A stretch of 64,000 nucleotides of DNA from Clostridium sp. (GCF_026168755.1 NZ_JAPFDR010000004.1:62001-126000); one strand, 5' to 3'. Positions 17,682 through 28,290 are shown, counted from the first letter of the stretch. The notes: a model not told the origin generated them from the sequence alone. Program-made: numbers and translations.

Positions 17682-20600
17682 CTATTTAACTAATTCCCAA
17701 AAAGCCCTATCCTTCATAAATATAGGACTATCACTATCCCCCATCTTAACTAAACTATGATGCTTACTTAAACTCTTAATCCTATTACAAATTACCTCTT
17801 GCTCACTCTTAGATTGAACATTAAAAATATACTTTGCATTCTTAAGATTAATCTCAGCAACATTATGAACTATCCAAGTTAAAATATAATTAGCATAATC
17901 ATTTTCATCAGTAGAGAAATGACTTAACAACTGAGTTGAAAGTATAGTTCCTACTCCAAACTCTCTACCTTCCTTAAGTATCTTCTTTAATGTTTCAAAA
18001 TCCTTACTTAAGAAATTATCAGCTTCATCAACCAATATCATCTTATTTAACTGTCTTAAACTACCTTTAACTCCGCTATGTCCATGAGCTTGCATTTGTG
18101 AATAGAATAAATCTAATGTAATTGCAACAACTAAATTTTGAATATCTGGATCATATCCTGATAAATCTATTACTGTAACTCCATCAATTAACTCAAATAA
18201 ACTCTTAGTTTGATGTGGATCTGGTTCAAATATTTCAAAGTCTATTAAATTACTAAATGCAGCATAAAGACTATCCTCTTTTAAATCTTCCCTACTTACG
18301 TAAATATCATAAACATCTCTCAATGTAGGAGCTGGATTATCCCAAGTATCTGGTTTACTTTTAATTATTCCTCTTTTCTCATAAGCTTCCATTATTAAAT
18401 CCCTTAATAATGTTTCTTGCTTAATTCCAAGTCCAAATGCTTTAGCTAATGTAACCTTTAAACTATTAGCTGTATGAAGTGGTAACATTGGTTTAGAGTT
18501 TTTAGCTTTTATAACTGATAAAGGATTAAATGGTAAATGGTATAGTTCATATACATTTGCATTTGTAGCTTCAATAAAGTCTGTTTTATCCTTGTTGTAA
18601 TCACCTTTATAGTCAAAAATTAATATTCCAACATCTTTACCATCAACATTATATTTTGACTCTCTATAAATTTGTGTAATCATTGATTTAGTAAATTGAG
18701 TTTTACCAGTTCCCATTGTTCCAATAATACCAGTATTAGTGTGGAACACTTTATCCGTATTATTTGGATACCAATAAACTTCTTTATTGTTTTTTTCATT
18801 AACTCCAAATAATATCTCCATATTTCTCTCATCCTTTGGAGCAACATATATAGAAGTAGGTGATTTACTTATTACTTCTGGTTGTGGTACATTATCTCTA
18901 CTTCCATATTCTCCTCCATTTATTGGAGTTTTTGTAGTTGTTGGTTCTTCATAAATCTCTTTGCTTGATGGAATATTTTCATTAGGATGAAGCTCTATAT
19001 TTTCTGAAGTTATTTCTATACCATTAACAATTTCTCTTATTTCCTTAACGCTTTTAGTTATAAAGTTAATTCCCTCTTCCTCAGACATTTCTATTATCAT
19101 AACTTCATCTTCTACTCTAATATCATTAAATGTTACGCCCTTTTTAAATGATATTACTGCAGCTTTTCCAATTGATTTATCAAAAGAATTACTTATTTCA
19201 TATTCTTCATTAAGTAATCTTCTTCTTAAATCAGTATCAATTACTTGAATCCAATTTTCCTCATCACAAACATTATATAAATTTAACTTTTCTGCACTAG
19301 TTATAACTAATTGCATTAAAAAGTTTCTATATACCTTTTGAGTACTTGTTAAATCACCATTTTCATCTGGTAATAGAGTTTTATTAAATATATTTTTAGT
19401 TGTTTTTGCTTGTTCAATTCCCTTTTGTATATAAGTTGAATTGTTTTCTCCTATTTTAACTTCTACTGGATAATAATGAACAAATACTTCATTATTTATA
19501 GTTTCTATTCCAACAAGTAAAAGATCATCACTTGTTACACCTGCTTCAAATCCTAAGTTCTTAGCAGAGAAAAATCCTTCACTTTGCTTTAATCCACCTC
19601 CACCAGATACTCTTAATACCTCTTCTAAAGATATAGGAACCCAAATAATGTTGTCCTTCTTAAATTCAGCAAGAGCTAATTTTATTGCAGAAAGTATACT
19701 TATCTTTTCCTTAGGGAAATGTGATTTACTTGATAATAATCTTAACAACCAATCTCCATTTACTGCATTAAACATGTTTATTACTGCTGGTGAATAATCC
19801 TGTGCATTTTCAATTCCCTTTTTAGTTAAAAACTCTTCTATAACTCTTTGATAAGGCCCAGACTTTCTAGTAACAGTTATAGCATCATATCCTCCTGCTG
19901 TAGTATATTGATCACTATAATGAATAATAAGTAAATCCTTAGCCTTAGGATCATTTTTAAAGAAGTTTAAATCAACTTTTGGATCAATAAAAGTAATCCA
20001 ATGACTTGCATCATATATTTTATCTAAAGTTGTTTTACTATTATTAGGCACTGATATAGCCTTACATTGATTACTATTAAATGGCTCTCCAGCTGAACAA
20101 GCATTAACAGCATTTAATCTTATTGCTATATTCATTAGCTTATTATCTTTATTTGTATACTTAGTACCAAATCCAGTTCTATATGAATCACCTAAAAATA
20201 CTGAAGGCACTCCTGAAATCATTCCATTTAATATAACTCCTGATGGTATATCATCCATATTAGAAGTAACTTTTTTGGCTTCATTATTCATCTCTAAGAA
20301 AGTTATATGAGAATACTCTATACCATCCTCTAATTTCTTCGTATAGAAATGTACCTTTTCTCTATAAAGATTTAACACATCTTCTTCTGACATATTGTCA
20401 ACCTTTAAATCCAAATTATAAACTTCTTTTAAATTATTAATATTTTCATTAAATGCAACTTCTTCAAAAGCATTAGTTATATTCTTATTTGAATATATAA
20501 ATAAATCCATTGGTAATACTTCTTTAGCTTTATCACTATTAAGTTGTTTTACATAATACTTAAATATACCTTGAAGTATTTCTTTACTATCACCTGTATT

Positions 20601-22829
20601 AATTAAGTTAATTCTTATAGGTGCATTTCCCATTTCAAACATATATTTAAAATGTCCTACAAATTCATCTAACTTTTCACTAACTAATTTTGAAACAAAA
20701 TCTCTTGAACTTTTATATCTTGGAAGATTTTCATCTACATAATACTTCCATTCTGGAGTATGTTGTTGCTCCATAGGTATATATAGCTTGTCATTTTCAT
20801 CAACTATATAAGGTAAAAGATATGTTGAAGTAAACTTCTTTAATACTTCATCAGACATAGTATCATCATCAATACAATTAATTAGATGTAACTGATATGC
20901 TATATTTAATGGATGTAATGATGTAAATATTAACTCTCTATCCTCAATCTCTCTTTTTATTGTCCCTATTTTAAATAAGTTCTTTTCAGATTGTGTTAGG
21001 TAAGAACCTTCTTCTATATTATTTAATGCTTTTATATATACATTAATAAAATCTCCATATAAACTCTTTAAATCCTCATTTAAATAAGTTAAACTCGGTA
21101 ATTTTTTAGAAGCTCTATAATATTCTAATATACTATAATATGACTTCCTAACATCATTATTTAAATCTAATTCTATAGATTCAAGTCCATCTGCTGTATC
21201 AATGAAACTCAAGCCTTCCATATCTATAATTTGTTTTTCTAAACTTAAGTTTTTCCTAAACTCATCTCTAGTAAAATATTCTCTAGTTCCATGTTGTAAT
21301 TTATTATCACCTATTAATTTAAAGTCACTGCTCTTTTCTCTTTTTAATTTCCATACCTTAAATCCTTCTATAGGTGCTACTTTTTCTGTAGTTCCTACTA
21401 TACCAACAGGAATTAACTCATTTCCTATTTTCAACTTAAATCTAACTAAATCACTATCATCTTCATAATCAAAGTTTTCACTTATCTTAATAGTTAACTT
21501 TTCATCACTTTCAATATTTATGACATCATTATTAGAATCTATTTCATAATTAGTAATATCACCTTCTGCAAATTCATTAAATGTTATAGACGAGTCATTA
21601 GTATTAACTGAAATGTATTGTTCATTATTTTTAATAACTAATGAAAATTTAGCTTTTATACTTTCAAAGTACTTCTCATTACATTTAAGCATAACAATTT
21701 TAAACTCAAATTTTACTTTTTCATCTTTATAAATAACTTTATAAAAATTAGATTTTCCTTCTATATCTTTTATTTTTACTTTTAATTTTTTGCCTGAAGT
21801 TGAAGCTTCCACTTCACCTTCTGTTTTATAGATGTACTCTTTCTTTAAATAATCATCAAACAAAAACTCTAAATCTATAGTTTCACTTCTATTTTCATTA
21901 AATACTATTATATTTCTTATTCTTGATTTTGCCTTTGATCTTCCTTCTTCTTTATCCCAATCTTGGGATGAAGATAGATATTCTAAGGGTTTAATTAGCT
22001 TCTTTTCATCAACAGATTTTTTAACATCCTTATATTCAACATCTTTCCAATCACTACCCTTAAGCTTGTCTATACCTTTTTCCTCAAAATATTTTTCCAA
22101 TTGAGTTTCTGGGGTTCCATAATTGTGTATCTCATCTACCCTATTAAAATATAAAGCATTATCTTTTATTCTATTTTTTAATTCTTTTCCTTCAAATTCA
22201 CTTAGCTTACTATCATAAAACAATCCAAAATCTTTATATTGTTCTCTATTAATACAGCCCTTATTTAAAATATCTAAAACTTCTCTATATTCAAATATAG
22301 AATTATTATCCTTAAATAAAATATTCTTTTTTCTATCTAAATCTATATTAATAATCTCTTTATCTACTTCAGTAAAAGAAGAACCTTCTAACTTTGACTT
22401 AATATCTCTTTGTATAGAATCTATATGAAAAGGCATTCCCTCTTTTGCAAAAGATTCTGTTCCTCCCATAATACTATCTAAAGTAGTATTATGTATAAAT
22501 AAAATTGCTTTAGTTTCATATCCACTTTCCATCCCAACCATATTTCTTAATCTGGTTAAAAAGTCTGGTTGAACATCATGTCTTGTTGCTGATACTATTA
22601 ATTGAACTCCATTGAAATCTAATTGATACGAATTATATTTAACTTCTCCCCTTGGATCTTTATACTCATAATCCATATAATAAGTATTGTCTTTTAACTT
22701 TTCATATAATTCTCTTACCTCTTCCTCTTTTTCAAACTGAATATTATATTTTGATCCAGGATTTAAAGGATTAACTATAAAAAAATTTATTATTCTTTCT
22801 GCTAAATAACTATAAAACTGATCTGACAT
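17682..22829 (-). CDS. dptH: Phosphorothioation-dependent restriction protein DptH (HerA/FtsK-like)
   Basis: A protein of about 1715 residues, the largest in the window. The N-terminal two-thirds is a big region of unknown fold. The C-terminal 350 residues form a HerA/FtsK-type motor: Walker A in GTMGTGKTQFTKSM near 1375, FDYKGDYN near 1411 and Walker B MILVDEADNFLSK near 1603. With DptF and DptG it restricts DNA lacking phosphorothioate marks. The longest frame begins with GTG at 22844, but the ATG at 22829 (MSDQFYSYL) is better placed after the GGGG site. The start overlaps the end of dptG. Identity is supported by domain order, size and gene order. Confidence 0.9.
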   Translation of the reverse strand: MSDQFYSYLAERIINFFIVNPLNPGSKYNIQFEKEEEVRELYEKLKDNTYYMDYEYKDPRGEVKYNSYQLDFNGVQLIVSATRHDVQPDFLTRLRNMVGMESGYETKAILFIHNTTLDSIMGGTESFAKEGMPFHIDSIQRDIKSKLEGSSFTEVDKEIINIDLDRKKNILFKDNNSIFEYREVLDILNKGCINREQYKDFGLFYDSKLSEFEGKELKNRIKDNALYFNRVDEIHNYGTPETQLEKYFEEKGIDKLKGSDWKDVEYKDVKKSVDEKKLIKPLEYLSSSQDWDKEEGRSKAKSRIRNIIVFNENRSETIDLEFLFDDYLKKEYIYKTEGEVEASTSGKKLKVKIKDIEGKSNFYKVIYKDEKVKFEFKIVMLKCNEKYFESIKAKFSLVIKNNEQYISVNTNDSSITFNEFAEGDITNYEIDSNNDVINIESDEKLTIKISENFDYEDDSDLVRFKLKIGNELIPVGIVGTTEKVAPIEGFKVWKLKREKSSDFKLIGDNKLQHGTREYFTRDEFRKNLSLEKQIIDMEGLSFIDTADGLESIELDLNNDVRKSYYSILEYYRASKKLPSLTYLNEDLKSLYGDFINVYIKALNNIEEGSYLTQSEKNLFKIGTIKREIEDRELIFTSLHPLNIAYQLHLINCIDDDTMSDEVLKKFTSTYLLPYIVDENDKLYIPMEQQHTPEWKYYVDENLPRYKSSRDFVSKLVSEKLDEFVGHFKYMFEMGNAPIRINLINTGDSKEILQGIFKYYVKQLNSDKAKEVLPMDLFIYSNKNITNAFEEVAFNENINNLKEVYNLDLKVDNMSEEDVLNLYREKVHFYTKKLEDGIEYSHITFLEMNNEAKKVTSNMDDIPSGVILNGMISGVPSVFLGDSYRTGFGTKYTNKDNKLMNIAIRLNAVNACSAGEPFNSNQCKAISVPNNSKTTLDKIYDASHWITFIDPKVDLNFFKNDPKAKDLLIIHYSDQYTTAGGYDAITVTRKSGPYQRVIEEFLTKKGIENAQDYSPAVINMFNAVNGDWLLRLLSSKSHFPKEKISILSAIKLALAEFKKDNIIWVPISLEEVLRVSGGGGLKQSEGFFSAKNLGFEAGVTSDDLLLVGIETINNEVFVHYYPVEVKIGENNSTYIQKGIEQAKTTKNIFNKTLLPDENGDLTSTQKVYRNFLMQLVITSAEKLNLYNVCDEENWIQVIDTDLRRRLLNEEYEISNSFDKSIGKAAVISFKKGVTFNDIRVEDEVMIIEMSEEEGINFITKSVKEIREIVNGIEITSENIELHPNENIPSSKEIYEEPTTTKTPINGGEYGSRDNVPQPEVISKSPTSIYVAPKDERNMEILFGVNEKNNKEVYWYPNNTDKVFHTNTGIIGTMGTGKTQFTKSMITQIYRESKYNVDGKDVGILIFDYKGDYNKDKTDFIEATNANVYELYHLPFNPLSVIKAKNSKPMLPLHTANSLKVTLAKAFGLGIKQETLLRDLIMEAYEKRGIIKSKPDTWDNPAPTLRDVYDIYVSREDLKEDSLYAAFSNLIDFEIFEPDPHQTKSLFELIDGVTVIDLSGYDPDIQNLVVAITLDLFYSQMQAHGHSGVKGSLRQLNKMILVDEADNFLSKDFETLKKILKEGREFGVGTILSTQLLSHFSTDENDYANYILTWIVHNVAEINLKNAKYIFNVQSKSEQEVICNRIKSLSKHHSLVKMGDSDSPIFMKDRAFWELVK

Positions 22830-24195
22830 ATTGTGCATCCCCACTATCTGATTTCTTTTCTAATAAATTTAGTTTTTCATATACTTGTATAATTTTCGTT
22901 TTTGAATCCCTATCAAAAAATAAACCTCTTAACTCAAATTCATCAAACAAATTTTTAAGCTTAATTTTTTTGTTATTATTTACACATATTTTAGTCATTA
23001 GAATAATATCATCTTCTGTTATATTTAGGTTATATCCTAATTGACCTCTTCTTTTTGCAAAATTACTATGTATAAACTTTAAGAAACAATTACTATACTT
23101 ACTATTTGATTCTCCTCTAGTAGATTTTGAAAATTGAAATTCTATTGCATCAAAAAGCTCATATATTTTATCATATGCACTATTTCCACTACTATCTCTA
23201 TTACTCTTAAAATTACTCCAATCTATTCCTTTATTTCTACGTTCCATATACTCTTTTATTAATTCGTTTATATTAGATTCTAAATTCTCATCAGCTTTTT
23301 TAAATTCATCAAATAATTCTATGTAACCCAATTGCCTTCCTAGATTATGATAATTTAAAAACTCTAATGTTATTGCATGAGAAAATAGAGAGCTTACACT
23401 TCCTCTTAATTTTTCTAATCCAAATTGATAAGCTGTTCTATTTTTCGATGTGCTTTCCCAATCCAATGTATAATATAATACATCAGCCTTGCTCATATCT
23501 GCTTTCTCAAAACTTTTAAGCTTCATCGCTAATTGAGATACATAGAACATATAATAATATTTCAATAGTCTTTTAAGTGAATTTTTATATAATTCTTCAT
23601 TGCTTAATATAAATTTTAAATCATGTACAAATAATTCTCTTACAAATGGCAAATAACAAAAATATTCATTTATTGAATACTCTTTGTTTTTTAAATCTGG
23701 TAATGCCTTAAGTGCAAGCTTATAAAGTACATTATCAGCTTCTTTATTGTATAAATTTTCAACATCTTTATTTAATCTATCATCAAACAAAACTGAATAT
23801 AAAAATTTAGATATTTTTTCATCAACTGCTGAAGATGAAATATAATTAATTGTTTTAACATCAAAATCAACTAGTTTTTTATTATCTATAAACATAGTTT
23901 TTATAATATCTTTGAATGCCTCTTTACTTGAATTACCTTCAAACTCTCCAATTAATTCAACTATTTCATTTATAAAATTATCTGAGTTGAATTCTTCTTC
24001 AAAGTCTTTATTAGATATCATTCTTGAAAAAGATCCTAGTACTCCACTAAAATCAGATACTAGTGTCTTTTCATTTGTATCATAAGGCAATAATTTAAAT
24101 TTGCTACACTGTTTATGTGTTAAACTATTTTCTGTGAACTTAAAAGCACTACTTATTTCTTTTAATTTTATATTATATTTTATTTCTTCAGCCAT
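22810..24195 (-). CDS. dptG: Phosphorothioation-dependent restriction protein DptG
   Basis: A 461-residue mostly helical protein with no catalytic motif that I recognise. It is assigned as DptG by its place between an ATPase of DptF type and a HerA-like DptH, and by its size. Segments such as FDEFELRGLFFDRDSKTK and LGYNLNITEDDIILMTKICV near the C-terminus look like conserved core. A GGAG site lies eight bases before the ATG, and the gene begins two bases after the dptF stop. It is probably a structural or coupling subunit of the restriction complex. Confidence 0.82.
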   Translation of the reverse strand: MAEEIKYNIKLKEISSAFKFTENSLTHKQCSKFKLLPYDTNEKTLVSDFSGVLGSFSRMISNKDFEEEFNSDNFINEIVELIGEFEGNSSKEAFKDIIKTMFIDNKKLVDFDVKTINYISSSAVDEKISKFLYSVLFDDRLNKDVENLYNKEADNVLYKLALKALPDLKNKEYSINEYFCYLPFVRELFVHDLKFILSNEELYKNSLKRLLKYYYMFYVSQLAMKLKSFEKADMSKADVLYYTLDWESTSKNRTAYQFGLEKLRGSVSSLFSHAITLEFLNYHNLGRQLGYIELFDEFKKADENLESNINELIKEYMERRNKGIDWSNFKSNRDSSGNSAYDKIYELFDAIEFQFSKSTRGESNSKYSNCFLKFIHSNFAKRRGQLGYNLNITEDDIILMTKICVNNNKKIKLKNLFDEFELRGLFFDRDSKTKIIQVYEKLNLLEKKSDSGDAQYVRSVL

Positions 24196-24197
24196 AC

Positions 24198-26555
24198 CTA
24201 AATCTCCATAAATCTATATATTTCAAATTCTTCATCAAACTCTAATCTATACTTTTTATTTTCTTCTCTGTTTTTCTCTGTAAATATTAATTTACTATTT
24301 TGAGATCCTGCACATTCTATTTTATTTATGAATTCAATGAATTTAATAAAATGATTTTTATCCTTTTTATTAGGTCTATAACCATTTCTAACTCTTATTA
24401 ATAACTCATATAATGAATAATCTATATCTATACTACAAGACCTATCTAACTTATCGCCTTTATATCTAATATCCATTTCTGTTAAAAATTTTATAATATC
24501 GCTATCCTTATTATCTGGTAAATTACTTGCATCAGCTTTTAACTCTATCTCTTCACTTACTTTATATTTAACTTGATTCTTACCAACAAAGATATTAATA
24601 TGATTCTTTTCAGCTTCACCATTCCACTTTAAAATACCATCTTTAATTTCTCTATATAATCCAATAAGCTTAGCTTTATCTCCTTTATTCCAAAAGTATA
24701 AGTACTTTATAAAATCTTCATATACTTCATCATTTAAAGAAAATAACTCACCTTTTCCACAAAAATAATAGCTTCTTATAAATAACTTTAATAAATTAGT
24801 TTTTATTCTTCTACCTTCTAACTCATCAAAATTAACGTTATTTATTTTTTCTATATATCCCTTTGGATAATCTATATATTCATCAAAAAATTGTATTAAT
24901 TCTGTTGAATTATTAAACTTAATAATAAAATCATCTATTTTTTCATTTCTAACATTTAAAGGATCTAAAGTACTTAATGCATTAAATATAAATGATAATT
25001 CTTTATGATCAAAAATTATATTAGGTGTTAAAGAGTTAATATACTCCTCATTCTTAAGCTTACCTATTTTATCTTTAAACATAGGAGAATTTACATCTAT
25101 ATATGACCTAGCTATTATTAAATCATACATGAAATTTAATAAAGCTCTTGTTGAAATTATTATTTTTCTCTTTATAATACATTGCACTAATAAATCTACT
25201 ATTGCATTTTGAACATTATCTTCACTTATTAATTCATAATTAGCTTTAATAGGACACTTATCTTTGTTCTTACAAGTACTACAATTTTCTTTATATGAAT
25301 TATAAAAATCATTTATCTCTGATCGATTAGTTATTTTATTTATTAATTCTTTTATATATTTTGATTGTACTTTGCCATCTTTTAATGTATATAAATTATA
25401 ATCACTAAAGTTAATAAACTGAATATTACTAAATGAATCAAACTTATTTTCAATTATACTTTTTTCTAGTATCTTTTTACTTTCAACATACTTTTGTAAT
25501 ACTGTAAATCTTTTTCCATATTCCGAATCTATAAAATTATTTAAGGTCCCAAGGTTAATTGCTAAAATTAATTTTTCACTACTTGTCTCTATTTTTTCAT
25601 CACTAAAATTATCTAGAACATCATTTAATGTATCCATTGATGTTTTATTTGGCTCTAAACTTTCTGTAGCATCATTATGTAGTGTAAAATTACTAATTAC
25701 ATCAGGGTATTTATTTTTAAAATATGAAATTATGTGAGATTTACCATCACCAACACTACCACAAACTAAAATTAATTGAGCACTATTTTCTTGGTCAGCT
25801 TCTAATATTATTTGTTGTAATTCATCCTGTACATCTCTATTTACATGCATATATGTTTTGAATTTACTAAATGTATTCAATCCTTCTACAGCCTCTTTTG
25901 ATGATTCCTTTAACTTAGATAACTCTTGAATAAGACATTCTTTTTTAGCTTCCTTAGTAACTGCAACTTCTACAGACTTCTCTACATCATCTACAATATT
26001 TAAACTATTAACTTTCTCCTGTCTTATATCACTATTTTCTGATACTTCTTTATTATTAATATGTAATAGATGATCCATCTTACTTATTAATTTCGTTAAA
26101 ATACTTGAATGTTCTTTATCTACTTTAGTATCATTTATTGGTTTTGGACTCTTATATATAGGTGATTTAAAATTATAATCTATATATGTTTCAATAAACC
26201 AACAAGTTATCTTATATATATAGTTATGTATATTTAATGCAAGTACTAACTCTGTTTCTACTTCATCATGAGTAGCTCTATTACCGATTTTTCTTACTTT
26301 ATAAAAATATTCTCCAATATCACTATCTAATATTCCATTTCTACTTAATGAGCTTAGTCTATCGGCTAAGTTCCCATTATTTAAGCTCTCCATATTTTCT
26401 AATTTAGCTATTTCTACACTTAACTTTTCTATATAAACTCTTGATTTTACTATTACACTATATGGTTCTGTAAAAACTAATTTATCTATATCTGTACCCA
26501 AACTATAAAGTTCTTGATATTCTTTTTCTAAATACTTAAAAATATTTATATCCAC
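24198..26555 (-). CDS. dptF: Phosphorothioation-dependent restriction ATPase DptF with N-terminal DUF4145-like domain
   Basis: A 785-residue protein starting at GTG (26555), seven bases after AAGGAG. Residues 1-120 resemble the DUF4145 domain of type I restriction subunits (YFYKVRKIGNRATHD at 84-98). Residues 130-235 are a charged linker. The P-loop ATPase starts near 260 with Walker A CGSVGDGKS at 265-273. A Cys425-x2-Cys428-x5-Cys434 cluster may bind metal. The whole is longer than the ATPase core needs, so this looks like a fusion that adds a nucleic-acid or protein docking module. It is the first gene of dptFGH. A TTGACA and a TATAAT occur upstream, but 21 bases apart, so the promoter is uncertain. 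Confidence 0.85.
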   Translation of the reverse strand: MDINIFKYLEKEYQELYSLGTDIDKLVFTEPYSVIVKSRVYIEKLSVEIAKLENMESLNNGNLADRLSSLSRNGILDSDIGEYFYKVRKIGNRATHDEVETELVLALNIHNYIYKITCWFIETYIDYNFKSPIYKSPKPINDTKVDKEHSSILTKLISKMDHLLHINNKEVSENSDIRQEKVNSLNIVDDVEKSVEVAVTKEAKKECLIQELSKLKESSKEAVEGLNTFSKFKTYMHVNRDVQDELQQIILEADQENSAQLILVCGSVGDGKSHIISYFKNKYPDVISNFTLHNDATESLEPNKTSMDTLNDVLDNFSDEKIETSSEKLILAINLGTLNNFIDSEYGKRFTVLQKYVESKKILEKSIIENKFDSFSNIQFINFSDYNLYTLKDGKVQSKYIKELINKITNRSEINDFYNSYKENCSTCKNKDKCPIKANYELISEDNVQNAIVDLLVQCIIKRKIIISTRALLNFMYDLIIARSYIDVNSPMFKDKIGKLKNEEYINSLTPNIIFDHKELSFIFNALSTLDPLNVRNEKIDDFIIKFNNSTELIQFFDEYIDYPKGYIEKINNVNFDELEGRRIKTNLLKLFIRSYYFCGKGELFSLNDEVYEDFIKYLYFWNKGDKAKLIGLYREIKDGILKWNGEAEKNHINIFVGKNQVKYKVSEEIELKADASNLPDNKDSDIIKFLTEMDIRYKGDKLDRSCSIDIDYSLYELLIRVRNGYRPNKKDKNHFIKFIEFINKIECAGSQNSKLIFTEKNREENKKYRLEFDEEFEIYRFMEI

Positions 26556-26800
26556 AATTTAACTCCTTTTTATCTAATTTAATAATATATTTTTATCAAA
26601 CAATATTCTAAATATAATTATTCTATTTGTATTATTATTTAATTATACTTTAATACATTTAATTTATATGTCAAATATTGTCGAATCGCAAATTAAATAT
26701 TGTTTTATTCTTATATAAATATAAAAAGATAATAGTTCACTTATTAATAAAATTTATATACTTATGTATATAATAGAAATAATTTATTTTAAATAAAATA

Positions 26801-26850
26801 GAACCTATATAGATAGACACTTATAAAAGAAAATCCACCTATATAGGTTC
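26801..26850. repeat. Inverted repeat at the end of the DnaB-like remnant
   Basis: GAACCTATATAG (26801-26812) pairs with CTATATAGGTTC (26839-26850) across a 26-base loop and covers the stop codon of the remnant. It could be a terminator read on the minus strand. The rest of the 26556-26838 gap contains only AT-rich sequence with two direct AAATATTG copies. Confidence 0.45.
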
Positions 26851-27350
26851 CAATTTAAAATTCATACATTCATAGTTTTCATCTATATTTTCGGAGTTAT
26901 ACCTTAACTTCCCTCGCTTAAGCAATGTATCCATATAAGGTTTATAATCAAGCTTAATATTACTATAAATAACTCTAACTTGATCACTGTCCTGTTCAAT
27001 TCTAGCACTATCTTGAATGTCACTAGAATCAATTTTTTCAACAGCCATATCTCCATCTTTTTTATCAACTATTCTATTAGACTGCGCTAACAAAACAATA
27101 CTATTATCCTCATGAATTATCTAAAGACCAAAATCATACTCATGTAACATTTTTTCTATGGTAGTTTCATATATTGAGCATAAATCCAAATTAGGTTGTA
27201 TTGTTATAAATCTTATTTTTCTACACTCCATCCTAGATAAAAATTTATCTATAACTCCTATTCCTAAAAACTACATCACAAGTTTTTGGAATAAAATCAT
27301 CACCATAAGGTACTTCTACAGTTTCATTAAATAATATCCTTACATTTTAA
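26839..27350 (-). pseudogene. DnaB-like replicative helicase remnant
   Basis: The last 84 codons read LLAQSNRIVDKK, then SDIQDSARIEQDSDQVRVIY. These correspond to the LSQLNR and 'reSGaIEQDAD' motifs in the C-terminal core of DnaB-family helicases. Further upstream the same protein continues as IHEDNSIV and KIRFITIQPNLDLCSIYET but is broken by an in-frame stop (after YDFGL) and by frame changes. The N-terminal half is gone. It is probably left over from a phage or plasmid replication module. Confidence 0.65.
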
Positions 27351-27426
27351 CTTTGCATTTCATCTATTCTGTCAACTATTACTTTAAAAGATATAAATTT
27401 AACACTTTTTTCTTATAAAATTTAAA

Positions 27427-27470
27427 GGCAGTAATAAGACTTGATTCTTTCACAATCCTTATTACTACCT
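27427..27470 (-). terminator. Hairpin after the DUF1659 gene
   Basis: A stem of about 12 base pairs (GGCAGTAATAAG with CTTATTACTACC, one mismatch) lies 40-85 bases past the DUF1659 stop and is followed on the minus strand by a modest T-rich tail. Confidence 0.55.
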
Positions 27471-27511
27471 ATTCTTAATATATATTCCTTAATTCACACA
27501 CCCACATATTA

Positions 27512-27730
27512 TTATTCTTGAATTTGAGATAATTCAGTTACATAGAAATTTCTAGTATTTGCACTAAGTAAATCTGCAATTAATGTAGCTACTGCTTGAA
27601 CTTTTTCAATCTCTGCATTTGCTAATAAGGTACCTATTTTCTTTTTTATAAAGGTTGTATTCCCATCCTTATCGCTTCCTGATTGTACTTCAATTGATAG
27701 TACTGTGCTTTCTAAAGCTTTGTTTGCCAT
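27512..27730 (-). CDS. DUF1659 domain small protein
   Basis: A 72-residue protein beginning MANKALESTVLSIEVQSGSD, with KKKIGTLLANAEIEKVQAV in the middle, as in the DUF1659 family common in Bacillus and Clostridium. The frame can be opened at 27745, but that ATG overlaps the GGGGG ribosome site; the ATG at 27730 is eight bases further on and fits the family. In many clostridia the gene is paired with a DUF2922 gene. That partner is absent here, and helicase fossils lie on both sides. Function is unknown. Confidence 0.8.
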   Translation of the reverse strand: MANKALESTVLSIEVQSGSDKDGNTTFIKKKIGTLLANAEIEKVQAVATLIADLLSANTRNFYVTELSQIQE

Positions 27731-27867
27731 AATAAATTCCCCCATTTCATTTTAAATTCTACAAATGTATTGTAAATACCTCAAATTCACTTGTATCATT
27801 TGATTTTAACAATCTATAGTTCTATTATATATTAATTTATATAATTATTTTTTATTATATATTATTA

Positions 27868-28290
27868 ATGTACAATCAATTGATGTTTATCAAAGGCCTC
27901 TATCCTATCAATCACTCTACTTAATCCAACACCATCTTTTTCTTGTGATAAAATTGCCGTTTCCCAATAAAACTTAGAGTCTATGATGTAAATTCTAAAG
28001 CTGCTTTCTTTTGTGATACCATAAGTATTTTTTTACTATTACTTAAATATTGTGAAACTATATTTACTATAGTTTGTGACTTACCTGTTCCCGGTGGTCC
28101 ATAAATAACTAGTTGTGAATTTTCTTGTGCCCTCTTTACAGCTATTTCTTGACTATAGTCTAAATCTAAAATAATTAACTGCACCTTCTATAAAATTATC
28201 TCCAAATACTGATAAATCACTATATTCAGTATCAATATCTATATATATTTCTCCATTCTCACATATATAAACAAAGCAGCTACAATAATT
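27868..28290 (-). pseudogene. Superfamily I (AAA_11/AAA_12) helicase remnant
   Basis: A 67-codon fragment contains DYSQEIAVKRAQE, Walker A IYGPPGTGKSQTIVN and VSQKKAALEF, the start of the ATPase domain of large UvrD/Upf1-like helicases of the DUF4011 type. Before it, in another frame, ENGEIYIDIDTEYSD and GDNFIEGAVNYF are visible; after it, out of frame, SQEKDGVGLSRVIDRIEAF continues. At least two frameshifts and loss of nearly all downstream domains show it is dead. The remaining 28291-28512 bases show nothing recognisable. Confidence 0.7.

Noticed and set aside
21202..21468. 88-codon plus-strand ORF inside dptH
   Set aside because: It lies opposite dptH coding sequence; its serine- and leucine-rich translation is what AT-rich antisense DNA gives.
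26642..26674. TTGACA and TATAAT upstream of dptF as a sigma-A promoter
   Set aside because: The spacer is 21 bases, longer than functional promoters usually allow; mentioned only in the dptF entry.
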